Source: Muscardinus avellanarius (Eukaryota; Chordata; Mammalia; Rodentia; Gliridae). From it: 64,000 nucleotides of DNA. Location: the NCBI GenBank assembly GCA_963383645.1, contig OY726557.1, positions 150,837,860-150,901,859 on the forward strand, in the 5' to 3' direction. The notes beneath the pieces are model-generated. The model was not told the DNA's origin and did not search any database. It worked only from the letters and a program-made list of their open reading frames with translations. This document shows, one piece after another, positions 52,001 to 63,548 of the stretch. Position numbers and translations under genes: made by a program. How positions within the stretch are numbered: the first letter of the stretch is position 1; each line of letters opens with the position of its first letter.

Positions 52001-52457
52001 GTGGTGTGAGAGGCGTATTAAAGTCTCCCAGAATTATTGTATTTGGGTCTACTTGGGATCTTATGTCCAGAAGGGTTTGTTTTACAAATGTGGTTGCACC
52101 CATATTTGGGGCATAAATATTTACTATCATTATATCTTCTTGGTATAGTGTTCCTTTTAGTAAAAGGAGGTGCCCTGATTTGTCTCTTTTGATGTGTTTT
52201 AGTTTAAAGTCTGTTTTGTTGGATATTAGGGTTGCTACCCCTGCTCTTTTTTGGTCACTGGTGGCATGGTATATCTTTTTCCATCCTTTCACCTTCAGCC
52301 TGTGAATGTCTTTGGCTGTGAGGTGTGTTTCTTTCAGACAGCATATATTTGGATTATGTTTCCTAATCCACATTGCCAATCTATGTCTTTTGATTGGTGA
52401 GTTAAGTCCTTTGACATTAAGAGATATTATTGAAATATGATTTTTGTTTTCTGCCAT
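49058..52457 (-). pseudogene. L1 ORF2 (endonuclease/reverse transcriptase), one frameshift and C-terminal truncation
   Basis: Begins at 52457. The endonuclease domain shows LNVKGLNSPIKRHRLAMWI, KETHL, GDFNTPL and SDHNGIKVEI. A single-base length change in a T7/A7 run at 51051-51057 shifts the frame just before the reverse transcriptase (RT) domain; the rest is open to the truncation point. The second frame carries [25 protein letters not shown] and the FADD active site ([11 protein letters not shown]). The protein ends in the C-terminal region at KCWRGC, so the last part of ORF2p is missing. Confidence 0.92.
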
Positions 52458-52502
52458 TTTGTGTTCTGTCTACTCTTGGGTGGTGTGATCTTTCTTCTTT
52501 AC

Positions 52503-53480
52503 TTAAGTGGCCCACTTATTAGCTTCCTCTCTTCTCTGATTCTGAAGTCTGCTTCTTTTTTCTTCCTTATGGTTTATTTCTTTAAGAATTTTCTCTAGTG
52601 TTGGCTTTGAATTCATGAATTTTTTGAGATTCTGTTTATCGTGAAAGATTTTGGATTCACCATTGATCTTGAATAGTAGTTTTGCTGGATAGATTAGTTT
52701 GGGCTGGAAGTTATTTTCTTCCAGGGTCTGAATCACGTCGTACCAGTCTCTCCTAGCATTCCTAACCTGGGTTGTATAGTCTGGGGTGATTCTTATTGTT
52801 TTGCCTCTATATGTCACCCGTCCTTTTGTTCTCGCTGCTTTTAAGATTCCTTCCTTAGCCTCTATATTGGTCATTTTGGTTATTATGTGGCGTGGAGTGG
52901 TTTTTCTTTGGTTTTGTCTCAGTGGAGTTCTGTATGCCTCCTGGACTTGAAGATCGAAGTCTCTTTCCATATTTGGAAAATTCTCTGAGATTATTTTCTT
53001 GAAGATATTACAGATGCCCTTGGTCTGTACCTCTATCCCTTCCTCAATGCCTATTATCCGTAGATTAGGGCGCTTCATATTATCCCATAATTGCTGGATG
53101 TTTAGGTTTTGTTGCTGTAAAGATTTCTGTATATCGCTGACTGTGTTTTCGGTTTGGGATGTACTGTCTTCTAATATTGATATTCTGTTTTCCATTTCAT
53201 CTAATCTTCCAGAGTTTCTTTCAATTGCTGTCTTCATTTCACTTATTGCCTCTTTCATTTCATTCCAGACCTCTTTCTGATTCTTTTTTAGTGTTTCTAA
53301 TTCACCTTTAACCTCCTCTATACTTGTTTTGAATCCTTTCATCATATTGAACAACAAGATTCTGAACTCCCCTTCTTGCATTTCTAGTAGGTCAGTATTC
53401 GTGATTTCTGCTGTCTCTTCATAATTCCTGGTTCTCATATTTGTAGCGTTCTCTGTCCTGTTTTTCTGGTTTCTACCCAT
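52503..53480 (-). CDS. L1 ORF1 protein (ORF1p), intact, 325 aa
   Basis: ORF1p is a trimeric RNA-binding chaperone that packages L1 RNA. Visible parts: a polar N-terminus (about 1-50), a heptad-rich coiled coil (about 55-130, with MENRISILED), an RRM-like domain (NLRIIGIEEG, FPNMERDFDLQVQEAYRTP) and a C-terminal domain (RGKTIRITPDY, FHDKQNLKKF). The start is the first Met before the coiled coil, and 46 nt separate the stop codon from the ORF2 start, as in other L1s. The reading frame is uninterrupted. Confidence 0.93.
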   Translation of the reverse strand: MGRNQKNRTENATNMRTRNYEETAEITNTDLLEMQEGEFRILLFNMMKGFKTSIEEVKGELETLKKNQKEVWNEMKEAISEMKTAIERNSGRLDEMENRISILEDSTSQTENTVSDIQKSLQQQNLNIQQLWDNMKRPNLRIIGIEEGIEVQTKGICNIFKKIISENFPNMERDFDLQVQEAYRTPLRQNQRKTTPRHIITKMTNIEAKEGILKAARTKGRVTYRGKTIRITPDYTTQVRNARRDWYDVIQTLEENNFQPKLIYPAKLLFKINGESKIFHDKQNLKKFMNSKPTLEKILKEINHKEEKRSRLQNQRREEANKWAT

Positions 53481-55590
53481 CGTTTGTGAGTATTATGCTT
53501 AGTCAAATCTTGATATTAGGAGTTGGGGTATCGGCTAGTCAGCAGAGCCTTTCCAGTGTTGAGGGTGGGTGATGTGGGAGGAGCTGGGGTGATTAGTAAA
53601 GGAGTCGGATTAGGTAGAGGATATGTTTAGGTTGAGAAAGACTTTGAGTATCGTAAGGTGAAATCTTGCTAGGAATGAGAGAGAGTTAACTACTAGGACT
53701 CTTGTCGTTCGTGGAGTAATTATGAATGTAAGAAATACTTAGAGTATTAGACCAGGAGGTATATTATGTGGAAAAGTTTTGGGGGAGAAAAGTATGTAGG
53801 GTTAGTGTGGGAAGGTTTGTAAATAGGGGTGATGGAAGGAGCAGACAGACACAAAAAAAGAATAGAAAAAAAAAATCCACACAAGATACCAAGACTATTA
53901 TGTAATCCTAGAAAAAGGGAGGAAGACCAATCAAAGGAGGAGAATGAAAATAAAGGAAGGAAAGAGGAAGAAAGAGGACAAAAGAACAAGAATAAAATAA
54001 AAGGAGCTAGCAGCTGTGTGAAATAAAAAAATAAGGCAAACTATCCAATATATATATATATATAAAAAAATGTGAAAGTAAGAGAAGTATGGGTTGAAAG
54101 AAAAAAAAATAACACAGCAATAACCATACCAAAACAAAAGCACTGTAAAAGCAATATAAAACAAAACATCCACATTAAAAGTAAAATAAACAGTCCTCCT
54201 TATTTACGCATATGGGGTCAGGCCTATATAATATGTGCGTATGTGATTGCTTTAGTAACTTTCAGAATACCATCCAATGTCTCTTAGTTTTCTTTGTACT
54301 CTATTTTTTTATCTTCTTAGGTCACTCTGGGTGTTTGGACACCTTCTCTCCTTTAGCTGCTTTAGGTTTATGTGTCCGGATGTCTGGTTTCACTTTTATT
54401 TGATTCTGTACCATTCACAGGTTCTGCGAAATTCTAACCTGTGGTCAGTACCTCTGCACTCACCACCCTAGACTCCAGCCTGTGCTTCCCTACGACACGG
54501 GTGGAGCATGACCAAGGTATAATTAGAACCTCCCCCTGAGGTCCTGTGCAGATATTGTGGCCCGATGGATTTTCCTGTGTCTCTGGAAATTCCAGCTGGG
54601 TTAGCCGGTGTGGTCCCAAGATGTACCCTGGGCAAATGGGTGCTGGTTCCTGGGTGCCCACGCTTGCTGCCAGAGCTCTGCCTATTCCAAGGGTGCAGGC
54701 TGGGTGTGCTGCTTTTACTGGACCCAGGAGTGAGTGGATGCAGCTGTCTGTTGCTGCTGGTATGCTCTTCCAAGGTGTATTGAGCTGAGTTCTCGCTTAG
54801 AATTAAGCCTCTGGCTAGCAGGAGGGTGGGAACACCCAGCGGTGGGCCAGGAGTACAGGATAGGTGCTCAAGGATCCAGTGCGTGGTGTCCAGTAAAGGC
54901 CTATGCCTCCCGCGGGACGTAGAAACTGGGGGTGCCCCAAGGAGATTTCCGGTTTACACAGGGCTTTCGCAGCCTTGAAGGCAGTCTCTGGCAAGGTGGC
55001 GGGGGGGGGGGGGGGCAGACACCCAGGTAGGCTCCAATTTAGTGGAGAGAGTGGGACAGGCAATGACTGCTAGCAGGGAACCGGGGCGCCGACAAGGTGC
55101 GCAGAGGGGAGTGCTCGGGTCTGAGGCTTGGGCGTGCTGGGGGGTTGGAGTGCAGCGCACACTAGGGTCCGCACTTCCCGTTGCCCGCAGGTACCTGTCT
55201 TCCTTGGTTCAGGGTTCGTGGGAGTCTCTATGCTGTTGTGATCCAGTCGCTGGTGGGCACACAGAATTCTGACGTGGGAGCTGCTCGCTGTTTTCAGTCC
55301 CGGATTATCTTGCTGCGGGACTATCGGGGCTATCGGGCAGGCAGCTCCGCGGGCCCGCGAAAGCAGCCTGCGGCCACCGATCAGCATTTGCAGCTGGTCC
55401 GGTGTCCGGGTCTATGTTCTTCTTCTTCTTCAAGTTCAGAGTTCCCCCGAGGTACCAGGATTTGTTTTGGTTCCTGGTATGTATTTATTTTGTTGATTAA
55501 GACACAGTTTTCTAAGTATCTGAAGTTTTATTTGCTTCAGCTACTGAGGAGTACTGTGTCCCTCAGTCGCCATTTTGGAAAAAAAAAACC
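53481..55590 (-). promoter_or_regulatory. L1 5'UTR / internal promoter region
   Basis: About 2.1 kb upstream of ORF1. The distal half (54450-55450) is the most GC- and CpG-rich stretch of the window, with a G run at 55001-55014. The proximal half (53750-54200) is purine-rich on the + strand. L1 transcription from here would run toward MMP27, antisense to it. The 184-aa open frame at 55181-55735 on the + strand lies in this UTR and has no recognisable protein. Confidence 0.75.
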
Positions 55591-55879
55591 ATCTTGTTAT
55601 TTTTCATGTAACCACTTCTTCCTTGATATTAAATTATTGCTTGGTTTCTTTGTTTCAAAAGATATTTATTCACTGCCTGATGAGAGTTGCATGCACTCTC
55701 AGCTTACATACATTTGTTCATTAAATATTCACTGAAGGCCAGGTACTTTTTCAGGAGCTGTGAATAAAGCAACCCCTGCCCTCACTGGTCTTACATACTG
55801 ATCAAGACTAAGAGACCACAAACAGGTTCAAAATTCTAAATATGTCGAGGATAATAAATGATCTGAGGAAAAACAGAGC

Positions 55880-56340
55880 TCATCGCGCCAGTGCCCTCAG
55901 ATCTGCTCCCAGCCCTTCCAGGGCTCTGCTGGGAATGGGTGGTGGGTGCTGCCCCCTGCAGGTGGAGCACAGGCCACAGCATCATGGAGCCCTGAGGGCC
56001 GGAGGAGGGGAGAACCCCTGTGCCTCCCTCTCCTCCCTTGGCAGCACCTGGACTGCAGCACCTGGACTGGGCCTCAGTCTTTCGGTTTTGCAGTTTCCAC
56101 CACAATTACCTGTGGTTCCTGCTCGGCCAGGTGATATGGGTGGTTTGATCCCTCCTTCTGGGGGAAGGGGCTAATGGATCCCTACTGTCTCTTACCTCCT
56201 GGGCTGCCTCAGTGTCCCCTGTTTGCTTTTCAACCTTGTCCATCACAAATGTTAACTCATTGTCCTACATTAAATTCTCCCTGATTCAAATACCAGGAGT
56301 GATTTTTGTTTTTCTGATTGACACTTGACTGATACTCTAA
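55880..56340 (+). mobile_element. Possible ancient LTR relic
   Basis: ttaaattctccctgattcaa and accaggagtgatttttgttt near the 3' end recall ERVL-type LTR ends. GC-rich centre. Family assignment is weak. Confidence 0.3.
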
Positions 56341-56874
56341 CAAATCGGGGTGTTCTAAAATAAACTCCATACACAGAGTTCTCAGTGAAGGCTGGACATC
56401 TGAACCCAAAGGGAGTGAGCAAGAAAACAGTCTGGGAGGAAGAGTGCTCCAGAGAGATGGTGGTAAGTGCAAAGGCCCTGGGGCGAGATGTGCTGTGCTT
56501 GTTGGAGGAGCAGTGAAGGAGGCTCCTGTGGATGGAGAGAAATGGGGAAGAACTGGAGTGAAGGGGACGGAGACAAAGTTGGAAAAGTGTCAAGGAGCCA
56601 GATCATGTGAGGCCTTAAGGACCATTATTACAGACATTAGATTCTAGAGAGATTTAATCAGAAATAATATCATTTGACTCTGGAAGCTCTGAGGATCATA
56701 AGTACAGGAGCAAAAGAGTAGAAACAGAAGCTCTGTCAGGAAGCTACTGCCCCAGCAACAGTAGATGACAGTGGTGGAAGTTAGAATTAATCTGGAGTAT
56801 ACTGGGTATATTTTGAAGGGACAACAGGATTTATTAATGGATTGGATGTGTCCCATGATATAAAGAGAGAGGAG

Positions 56875-57082
56875 CCAGGTGTGGTAGTGCACGCCTGTAA
56901 TCCCAGTACTTGGGAGGTTGAGGAAGGAGGATTGCCAATTCCAGGACAGCCTCCGTGACTTAGTGAGGCCCTCTGTAACTTAGTGAGACTTTATTTTTCC
57001 AAATATAAATATAAAATAAAATAGGGTTGGGGTGCAGCTCAGAGATAGAATACCCTGGGTTCAATCCCTATTACCAGAAAAT
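56875..57082 (+). repeat. MEN SINE
   Basis: gccaggtgtggtagtgcacg to ttcaatccctattaccag, followed by an AAT-rich tail to about 57125. Confidence 0.88.
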
Positions 57083-57795
57083 AATAGTAATAATAATAAT
57101 CACAATAATGATGATAATACTAAGAAGAATAGGCCACACCCAAGTTGTTTTCTGAGTCAGTGGTAGAATGGAGTGTCCATTCATTGAGGTGGTAAACTCG
57201 GGTAGAGAACTAGCTTAGAGAAGGAAAGGAAGATGCTCAGTAAGCAGTCGGGGATATAGGTCTTCCCTGCAGAGAAGAGCCTGAGTTTAAAGATTTAAAT
57301 TTGAAAGATGGTTATTACATAGAGACACAGGATTGAAATAGGTCACCCAGGTGGTGAAGCAGGGAGGCACAGGAGGAAACTGAGAGCTGATCCCCAACCT
57401 TGATTAACAGGTTAAACTTTGCTGTCTCTTTGTTTGTTGTTGTTTAATCTCCACGGCAGTTCCTTTTATGCGTGTAGACACGTTCTTCTGACTGAGTGTT
57501 CATTCTCCCTGCTGCTGTACTCCCTGCTTCACCCGGCTTAACTTACCAGGACTCTTAATCTTTCTGATGGATTCTACAACCAGGGGCATGGATGTATTTC
57601 TATAGGAAGAAAACTGGAGGGGCGGCCAGGCACAAGTCCTTACTTCCCAGATTTAAATACTGTAGAATACTCAAAAGCGAATCATTGTATGTGCTATTAG
57701 GATTTTATTGTAATCAGCATGATCAACACTATTGACATCTTTTTTTTTTCCTATAAAAGTAAAATTGTTTTAGTAGGACCAAAAAGAATCAGTTC

Positions 57796-57926
57796 TTCTG
57801 AGGATTTGTTGCTGTTTGTGTTTTGAATGATTGCCATTCTAGGTGAAGTTAGGTGAAATCTCAGGATAGTTTGGATTTGCATCTCTCTGATTGCCAGTGA
57901 TGTTGAGTGATTTTTTAATTGGGTTA

Positions 57927-57957
<31 letters not shown>

Positions 57958-58945
57958 TTTTGGTGGTACTGGGGGTGGAACCCAGAGGCTTTCTACCTCC
58001 GGGTTATACTCCCAGACCTTTTTTATATTTTATTTGGAAACAGGGTCTCACTAAGTTGCTGAGAGCCTCACTAAGTAGCTGAGGCTGGCTTCGAACCTGT
58101 GTGATCCTCCTGTCTCAGCCTCCCAAGCGTGGGGATTACAAGCGTGCGCCACCACGGGGTTATTTGTTTTCTTAGTGCTGAGTTTCTTGAGTTCTCGGTA
58201 TATTCTAGATATTAGTCCTCTATCAGAGGAGTAGCTGGCAAAAATTGGCTCTCAGTTGAGGTTCTTGACAGTTTCCTTTGCTGTATAGAAACTCTTCAGT
58301 TTCATGAATGGGAACGAACTTACCATTTGATCCAGCATTACCACTTCTGGGTATCTACCCAAAAGAAAGAAAACCAAACTACCAAACTAATGCATGTGTA
58401 TCTATGTTCATAGCTGCACAATTCACCATAGCCAAACTATGGAACCAGCCAAGATGTCCATCAACAGATGAATGGATTACAAAATTGTGGAATATGTACA
58501 CAATGGAATTTTACTTGGCCATAAAGAAAAACACAATTACATCATTTTCAGGGAAGTGGATGGAACCAGAGGACATTATGCTAAGTGAGGTTAGTCAGTC
58601 ACAAAAAAATAAGAAATCAATGTTTTCCCTAATATGTGAAAGCTAGGGAGAAATGGGTAACAGTAGGAACTCTGGATTAAGAAAGAGATTCTATAGAGGA
58701 GCAAATAAGGCAACCTAACTGAGGGGATGGGAGGGGGAAGAGGGAAACTCTATAAAGCACAGGATGTACTTAAACAAACATACCAAAGTCAATCACTAAG
58801 CCAAGCATGGGAAGGAGGGTTGGAGAGAGATTGGGTTGAGAATTGGGTAAGGGCTAATTGGGTGATGTGTGCATGTATGTCTCCACCATCTTTTATCCTA
58901 TTAAGATGTATGAACAATGCACCAATAAAAAAAAATTAAAAAGAG
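57796..58945 (+). mobile_element. Twin-primed L1 copy (5' part inverted) with target-site duplication
   Basis: About 57796-58300 is ORF2 3' region in minus orientation. It was interrupted later by a minus-strand MEN SINE at 57940-58155. From 58302 to 58935 the element is + strand ORF2 C-terminus (LPLLGIYPKERKPNYQTNAC in a + frame) plus 3'UTR and A-tail. Matching 15-mers aaaaagaatcagttc (57781-57795) and aaaaagaatcaattc (59154-59168) flank the L1 and the MEN SINE in its tail. Confidence 0.85.
57940..58155 (-). repeat. MEN SINE inserted in an L1
   Basis: T-tail, then ggtactgggggtggaaccca to caagcgtgcgccaccacg. The interrupted L1 resumes with gggttatttgttttc; ttgggttatttc stands on the left. 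Confidence 0.92.
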
Positions 58946-59152
58946 CTGGGTGTGATGGCACATGCTTGTAATCCCCGCGCTTGGAAGTCTGAGACAGGAG
59001 GATCACAAAGGTTCGAAGTCAGCCTCAGCTAGCTTAAGAGACCCTGTTTCCAAATAAAATATAAACTAGGTCTGGGAGTATAGCCCAGAGGTAGAGGGCC
59101 CCTGGGTTCCATCCCCAGTACCAGCAAATAATAATAATAATAATTTAAAAAG
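58944..59152 (+). repeat. MEN SINE in an L1 A-tail
   Basis: gctgggtgtgatggcacatg to ccatccccagtaccagc with AAT-rich tail. Confidence 0.92.
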
Positions 59153-59327
59153 AAAAAAGAATCAATTCAAAGTTTTATATTAGAGGAAATATACCTTTTA
59201 AAAATATTTTCCACCTGTCTTACATTCAAATGAGAAAAACATCCTGTTTTCCAGACATACCTTTCTTTTTTATCCTTTCTTTTTTCTTCCTTTCTTTTCT
59301 TCCTTCCTTCTTCCTTTCTTTCTTTCT

Positions 59328-59445
59328 TCTTATTGGTGCATTATAGTCATACATCTTTAATGGAGTGCAAGATGGTAGAGGCATAGGAGCACACATCACT
59401 CATTTAGCCCTTCCCTATTCCCAATCCCCCGTTCCCTTTCTTTAT
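59328..59445 (-). mobile_element. L1 3'UTR end fragment
   Basis: ttattggtgcattatagtca and aatggagtgcaagatggtag match the 3' end of the L1 tail at 37740-37813. It is preceded by a T/C-rich tract representing the A-tail on the other strand. Confidence 0.7.
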
Positions 59446-59451
59446 TTCTTA

Positions 59452-59632
59452 CTGTAATGCTAATTGAACTCAGAGGCTTTCTACTTCTGAGCTACATCCC
59501 CAACTCATTTTTAAAATGTTTACTTTGAAATGAGGCCTCTCAAAGTTACCATGCACTGGCCTCAGACCTGTGATCCTCTTGTCTCAGCCACTCAAGGACC
59601 CAGACTTAGGCCTGCACTATCACACATGTCCA
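59452..59632 (-). repeat. Diverged MEN SINE
   Basis: gctaattgaactcagaggct to the B1-like half ending near cacatgtccag. Confidence 0.72.
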
Positions 59633-59639
59633 GACACAA

Positions 59640-60990
59640 CTCTTGTTGATAAGAATAGCACACTGCCAAAAAGGGGTGACAATCTCTGAGAGATACTCAA
59701 ACAGTAAGTAAGTCCCTATATTTTTATGCCCTTATCTTTATTGTGACAGACCCAAGCTAGTTCTATAAATAATGATAGATACAGTGACAGTTTACTGAGC
59801 ACATACAACATGCTATCATTACTTTGTGGTTTCCCTTTATCCTCATAGCAATCTTGTAAGGGTGAGTGTGGTTGCTGTTTTACCAATGAAGAAAATCTTA
59901 GATTTTTTTTTTTTACCCAAGGTCATATAATAAATGTCAGAATCCAGATCTGGTCTCATGTATTTATATTTTCCATCTCTTCATGAGCTATGAATGTTCT
60001 AGTACTTTATCATGTCCTGGACTCACCACCACTCAAAACAAAGGCACCCTCCACATGTTTATTTTTTCACCTGTAAAAAACCTGATTCTCTTGTTCATTT
60101 CAAACTTTCAGCTGCAGCCAGCAGGCTCTGTTGCGATGTGTTTCCTGCTTCTTCTGCAATATGTTTCACCAAAGTTCAATTTCACGATTGCTGTGGTTTA
60201 TTTTCTCAATGTGTGTAAAGGAAAGAGAAAGGACACAATCTGTTCCTCATTAGGCAATCCCACAGAGCAACCAGTGACTGCTGATGGTCACCCAGGTTAT
60301 GCTGGACTCACCGACACCTGCACTGGGTCATGAAGATATTCCTGTAGAATGCAGTTGTCCAAGAGGCTCCGGGGATCTGACTCCACCCTCTCAGCCTGAG
60401 ATTCCTTTATCCCACGGTAATAAGAATGGTTAAAATACTGACTAGCAAGTTCTTTGCATAGCACTGATCTATATAAATGGTGATGCATTTGAAGTTTGGA
60501 TTTCACAAATTGTTTTCATATCCGTGATCTTATTTGGTTCTCAAGATAACCCTTTCAGGAAGAGAACTCAGGGAGTGTTAAGTCCAGTTTGCTCACAGAG
60601 AAGAAAACCAAAAATACACATTAACTGATAATAAAGACGGAATTCATATTTAGATACGGTGGCTAAGTGTTCTTTATACTACAGTTGTTTTCTATTTAAG
60701 GATTTTTTTATTTCCAATATGTATTTTTGTTGCTGTTGAAGATTGTTTTAGCCTTCACAGCCCCCTTCTTAAATGAGAGGACTAAGCCATAGGTATCTTT
60801 ATATTCAGCATAGAATTTAATCCCAAGGATACGTTGGGAGTATGGATTGCACTGAGATAAACAATCTCATGGTGATACTTCTATCCGTGGTCCTGTTTAG
60901 GTCTTCAGGTTCCCTGAATTTACTCCATAAGACACAAACCTAAGGTACCAGTGGTATAGGGGATATAAAATAAAATTCACTTCTTTACAT
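59640..60990. other. Intergenic with MIR relics
   Basis: Apart from the MIR at 59780-59965 and a possible MIR at 60525-60640, nothing is recognised. The 116-aa open frame at 59983-60333 has no family resemblance. Confidence 0.4.
59780..59965 (+). repeat. MIR SINE
   Basis: Contains gtttactgagcacatacaac, cctcatagcaatcttgtaag, ttttaccaatgaagaaaatc and cccaaggtcatataataa in MIR order. Confidence 0.65.
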
Positions 60991-60997
60991 AATCCAG

Positions 60998-61078
60998 AGA
61001 ACAGGGGCAAGACGAGAGTGTAGCCCAGTGGTGAAGAGCTTCCCTGGGTTTCAGCCCCACAAGAAAAACAAAAAAAGA
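60998..61078 (+). repeat. ID-like unit
   Basis: gacgagagtgtagcccagtg then ccctgggtttcagccccac. No B1 half is attached. Confidence 0.65.
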
Positions 61079-61889
61079 GGCATCAAAGGGGAGCAATCAG
61101 TAATTTTAAATTTAACACCCAAAGGGATAACTGCCAGGCATTTCAAGCATTGTAAGACACTGGGAGAAGGCCCCAGTGGGAGCAGACATTCACAAATATG
61201 AAGCTGCTCCTTCTTAGAGTCTCATATCTATACTCCATCAGTTTGATGAGCCTGGCTGCTAAGTCGCCGGTGTCTCCTTTCTTGTGGAGACTGGAGCCCA
61301 GCAGTCATCTCATGGGCTGGACCAATCCTAAAGTTCTCCCAGAGGTCCTGCCTCCCTACCCTGATCTGGGCCTTTCTGCCACTGGCCTACCTGGTCCCCA
61401 GCCCTCCAGCAAAGCCCAGGCTGTGTTCTAACCCCTCTCACCCTGAGCCCTGCTGCTGCTCCTTGGTTGTAAGCTGTGGAGCCCCACCCCTTCCTTTTTC
61501 TCTTTTTTTCTTTTCTTTTTTTTTCATATTTATTTTTAATTGGTGCACTGTATTCATACATCATAGTGGGATACATACTTTTGTAGACATACATGCACAC
61601 ATTGCCCAGTCAGCCCCCACCCGATCCCCACCCCGTTCTCTCCCTATCCCCCCCCTCCTATGCTTGGCTTAGTAGTTGACATCTAGTATTATAGCAATTT
61701 ATCCAAAATTAAAAATTATAATCTCTCATAACAGTTTCATTTGTCTGATACCAAGCTTTTGATGACTTAAAGATAACATTTCAATATTTCTTTTTGCTTT
61801 CTTTCTTACCAGAGAATCTATTTTTTTCTATTTTTTAGGTGAAACTATCATATATTTATATATTTATTTTTCAGAAAAAAAAATCTATC

Positions 61890-62600
61890 CTAATATGGAA
61901 TATGGAGTCTAGGTACCCACATCGATCTTGAAAAAGAACAAAGCTAGAAGATATATATTTTCTGATTTCAAACCATATAAAGCTACAATAATTGAAACAG
62001 TGTAGTACTATTCTAAAGGCAGATATATAAACCATTGGAGTTAAATAAAAGCCTAGAGCTAAATTCTTCCCTATATTGTCAAGTTATTTTTGACAAGATT
62101 TCCACGAACATTTGGTGGTAGAAATAATAATATTTTAACTAAATATTGTTGAAACATAATAATTACATGGAAAAGAATAAAATTGGACCCTTACCTAATC
62201 CCATATACAAGTATTAACTCAAAATAGATAAAAGACCTAAATATAAATCTTAAGACTATAAACTTTTAGGAGAAAATCTGGGTCATAAAACCTCACAACA
62301 TTGAAATTGGCAGTGATTTCTTGGTTATGATTTCAATGGCACAGGCAACAGAAGAGTATACAAACTCCCTAAAAAATAAAAAACATATTGTATATCCAAA
62401 GACAATGTAAACAGAGTTAACAGTTACTAATAGAATGGGATAAAATATTTCCAGTTGCTATATCTGAAGGTATATTAATATTCCAACTAGAAATCCTAAA
62501 AATTAACAACAATAAAGGCAAACAATACCCTTTAGAGATAGGTAAAAGACTAACATAAATAATGAATCTCCACAGATAACCAATCTTAGTTGTCTGTTGG
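61890..62600 (+). mobile_element. Decayed L1 ORF2 fragment on the + strand
   Basis: Matches the middle to 3' part of L1 ORF2 in + orientation. Landmarks include atcttgaaaaagaacaaag, ttggacccttacct, taactcaaaatagataaaag, agtgatttcttgg and ggcacaggcaaca. Many stops and indels make it older than its flanks. It is sandwiched between minus-strand L1 3'UTR and minus-strand ORF1. Confidence 0.85.
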
Positions 62601-62618
62601 ATGGAAAATCTTGTTTCT

Positions 62619-63548
62619 CTAGTTCTGATGTGTGTTACCTATTTCTTCTTTGTAGTTAATCTCTTTGAGTATTTTCTCTAGTGCTGGTTTTGAAGACATA
62701 AATTCCTTCAGTTTCTGTTTGTCATGGAAGCTTCTTATTTCTCCATCTAATTTGATAGAAAGTTTTGCTGGGTAGGAAATTTTTGGCTGGAAGTTGTTTT
62801 CTTTCAAAATTGGGAATATGTTACTCCAAGCCCTTCTGGCTCTCATAACTTGGTTTGGGAAGTCTGGAGTGATTCTAATTGGTTTGCCTCTGAATGTCAC
62901 TTGGCCCTTTGCTTTTGTTGCCTTTAAGATTCTCTGCTTGGCTTCCACATTGGTCATTTTGACAATTATGTGGCGTGGGGATCCTCTTCTCCGATCCTGT
63001 CTAAAGGGAGTTCTATAAGTTTCCTGGACCTGCGTATTGACCTCTTGCTCTATGTCTGGAAAATTTTCTGCTATTACTTCCTTGAAGAGATTGTTGATCC
63101 CTTTAGTTTCACTTTCTTTTCCCTCCTCTATTCCAATTATTCTTAGGTTAGCTCTCTTAAAATGGGCCCATATTTCTTCAATATCAGATTCCTGCTGTCG
63201 GATATTTTTTCCTAGATTAGAAACTATGCGTTCATTTTTGGAATGATCATCTTCTAAGAGCGAGATTCTGTTCTCCATGTGTTCTAATCGGTTGTTTGTG
63301 CTTTGAATTGAGGCCTTTACTTCATTAATTGCATCCTTTATCTCTTTTTGGCTCTCTCTGAGTTCTTTTCGAAGCACCTCTATTATTTCTACAGTTATTT
63401 TCCTGATTTGATCTTCTAGAAATCTCTGATTTTCTGTTTTATCGGGTTCTGATGTTGTGGGGTTGTGAGCATTAATTGCTCCAGTATTATTCCTCTTTCC
63501 CATGATTTCGGAAGTTTGTGCCTTCTCTGGGTTCTTCCCTTGGGTCAC
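62619..63548 (-). CDS. L1 ORF1-type protein, intact, 309 aa, no ORF2 behind it
   Basis: A second, divergent ORF1p: polar N-terminus (about 1-40), coiled coil (about 45-125, MENRISLLED), RRM-like domain (NLRIIGIEEGKESETKGINN, TQVQETYRTPFRQD) and C-terminal domain (RGKPIRITPDF, FHDKQKLKEFMSSKPALEKI). It is clearly homologous to the ORF1 at 52503-53480 but differs throughout, with a different N-terminus, so it belongs to another lineage. No ORF2 follows; the sequence turns within about 30 nt into an oppositely oriented ORF2 relic. Confidence 0.9.
   Translation of the reverse strand: MTQGKNPEKAQTSEIMGKRNNTGAINAHNPTTSEPDKTENQRFLEDQIRKITVEIIEVLRKELRESQKEIKDAINEVKASIQSTNNRLEHMENRISLLEDDHSKNERIVSNLGKNIRQQESDIEEIWAHFKRANLRIIGIEEGKESETKGINNLFKEVIAENFPDIEQEVNTQVQETYRTPFRQDRRRGSPRHIIVKMTNVEAKQRILKATKAKGQVTFRGKPIRITPDFPNQVMRARRAWSNIFPILKENNFQPKISYPAKLSIKLDGEIRSFHDKQKLKEFMSSKPALEKILKEINYKEEIGNTHQN

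Larger units (their letters stand above)
49058..55590 (-). mobile_element. L1 (LINE-1), near full-length 5' part, 3' end missing
   Basis: Minus-strand L1 with a long GC-rich 5'UTR (about 53481-55590), an intact ORF1 and an ORF2 with one frameshift. The 5' end has ccaaaatggcgactg on the minus strand (about 55566-55580), resembling the YY1 site at L1 5' ends. At 49058 the element stops abruptly inside the C-terminal region of ORF2 and abuts a half MEN SINE. No 3'UTR or poly(A) is present. Few coding lesions suggest a recent insertion for this lineage. Confidence 0.93.

Noticed and set aside
55181..55735. 184-aa open frame on the + strand
   Set aside because: It lies antisense in the GC-rich L1 5'UTR, where stop codons are rare by composition.
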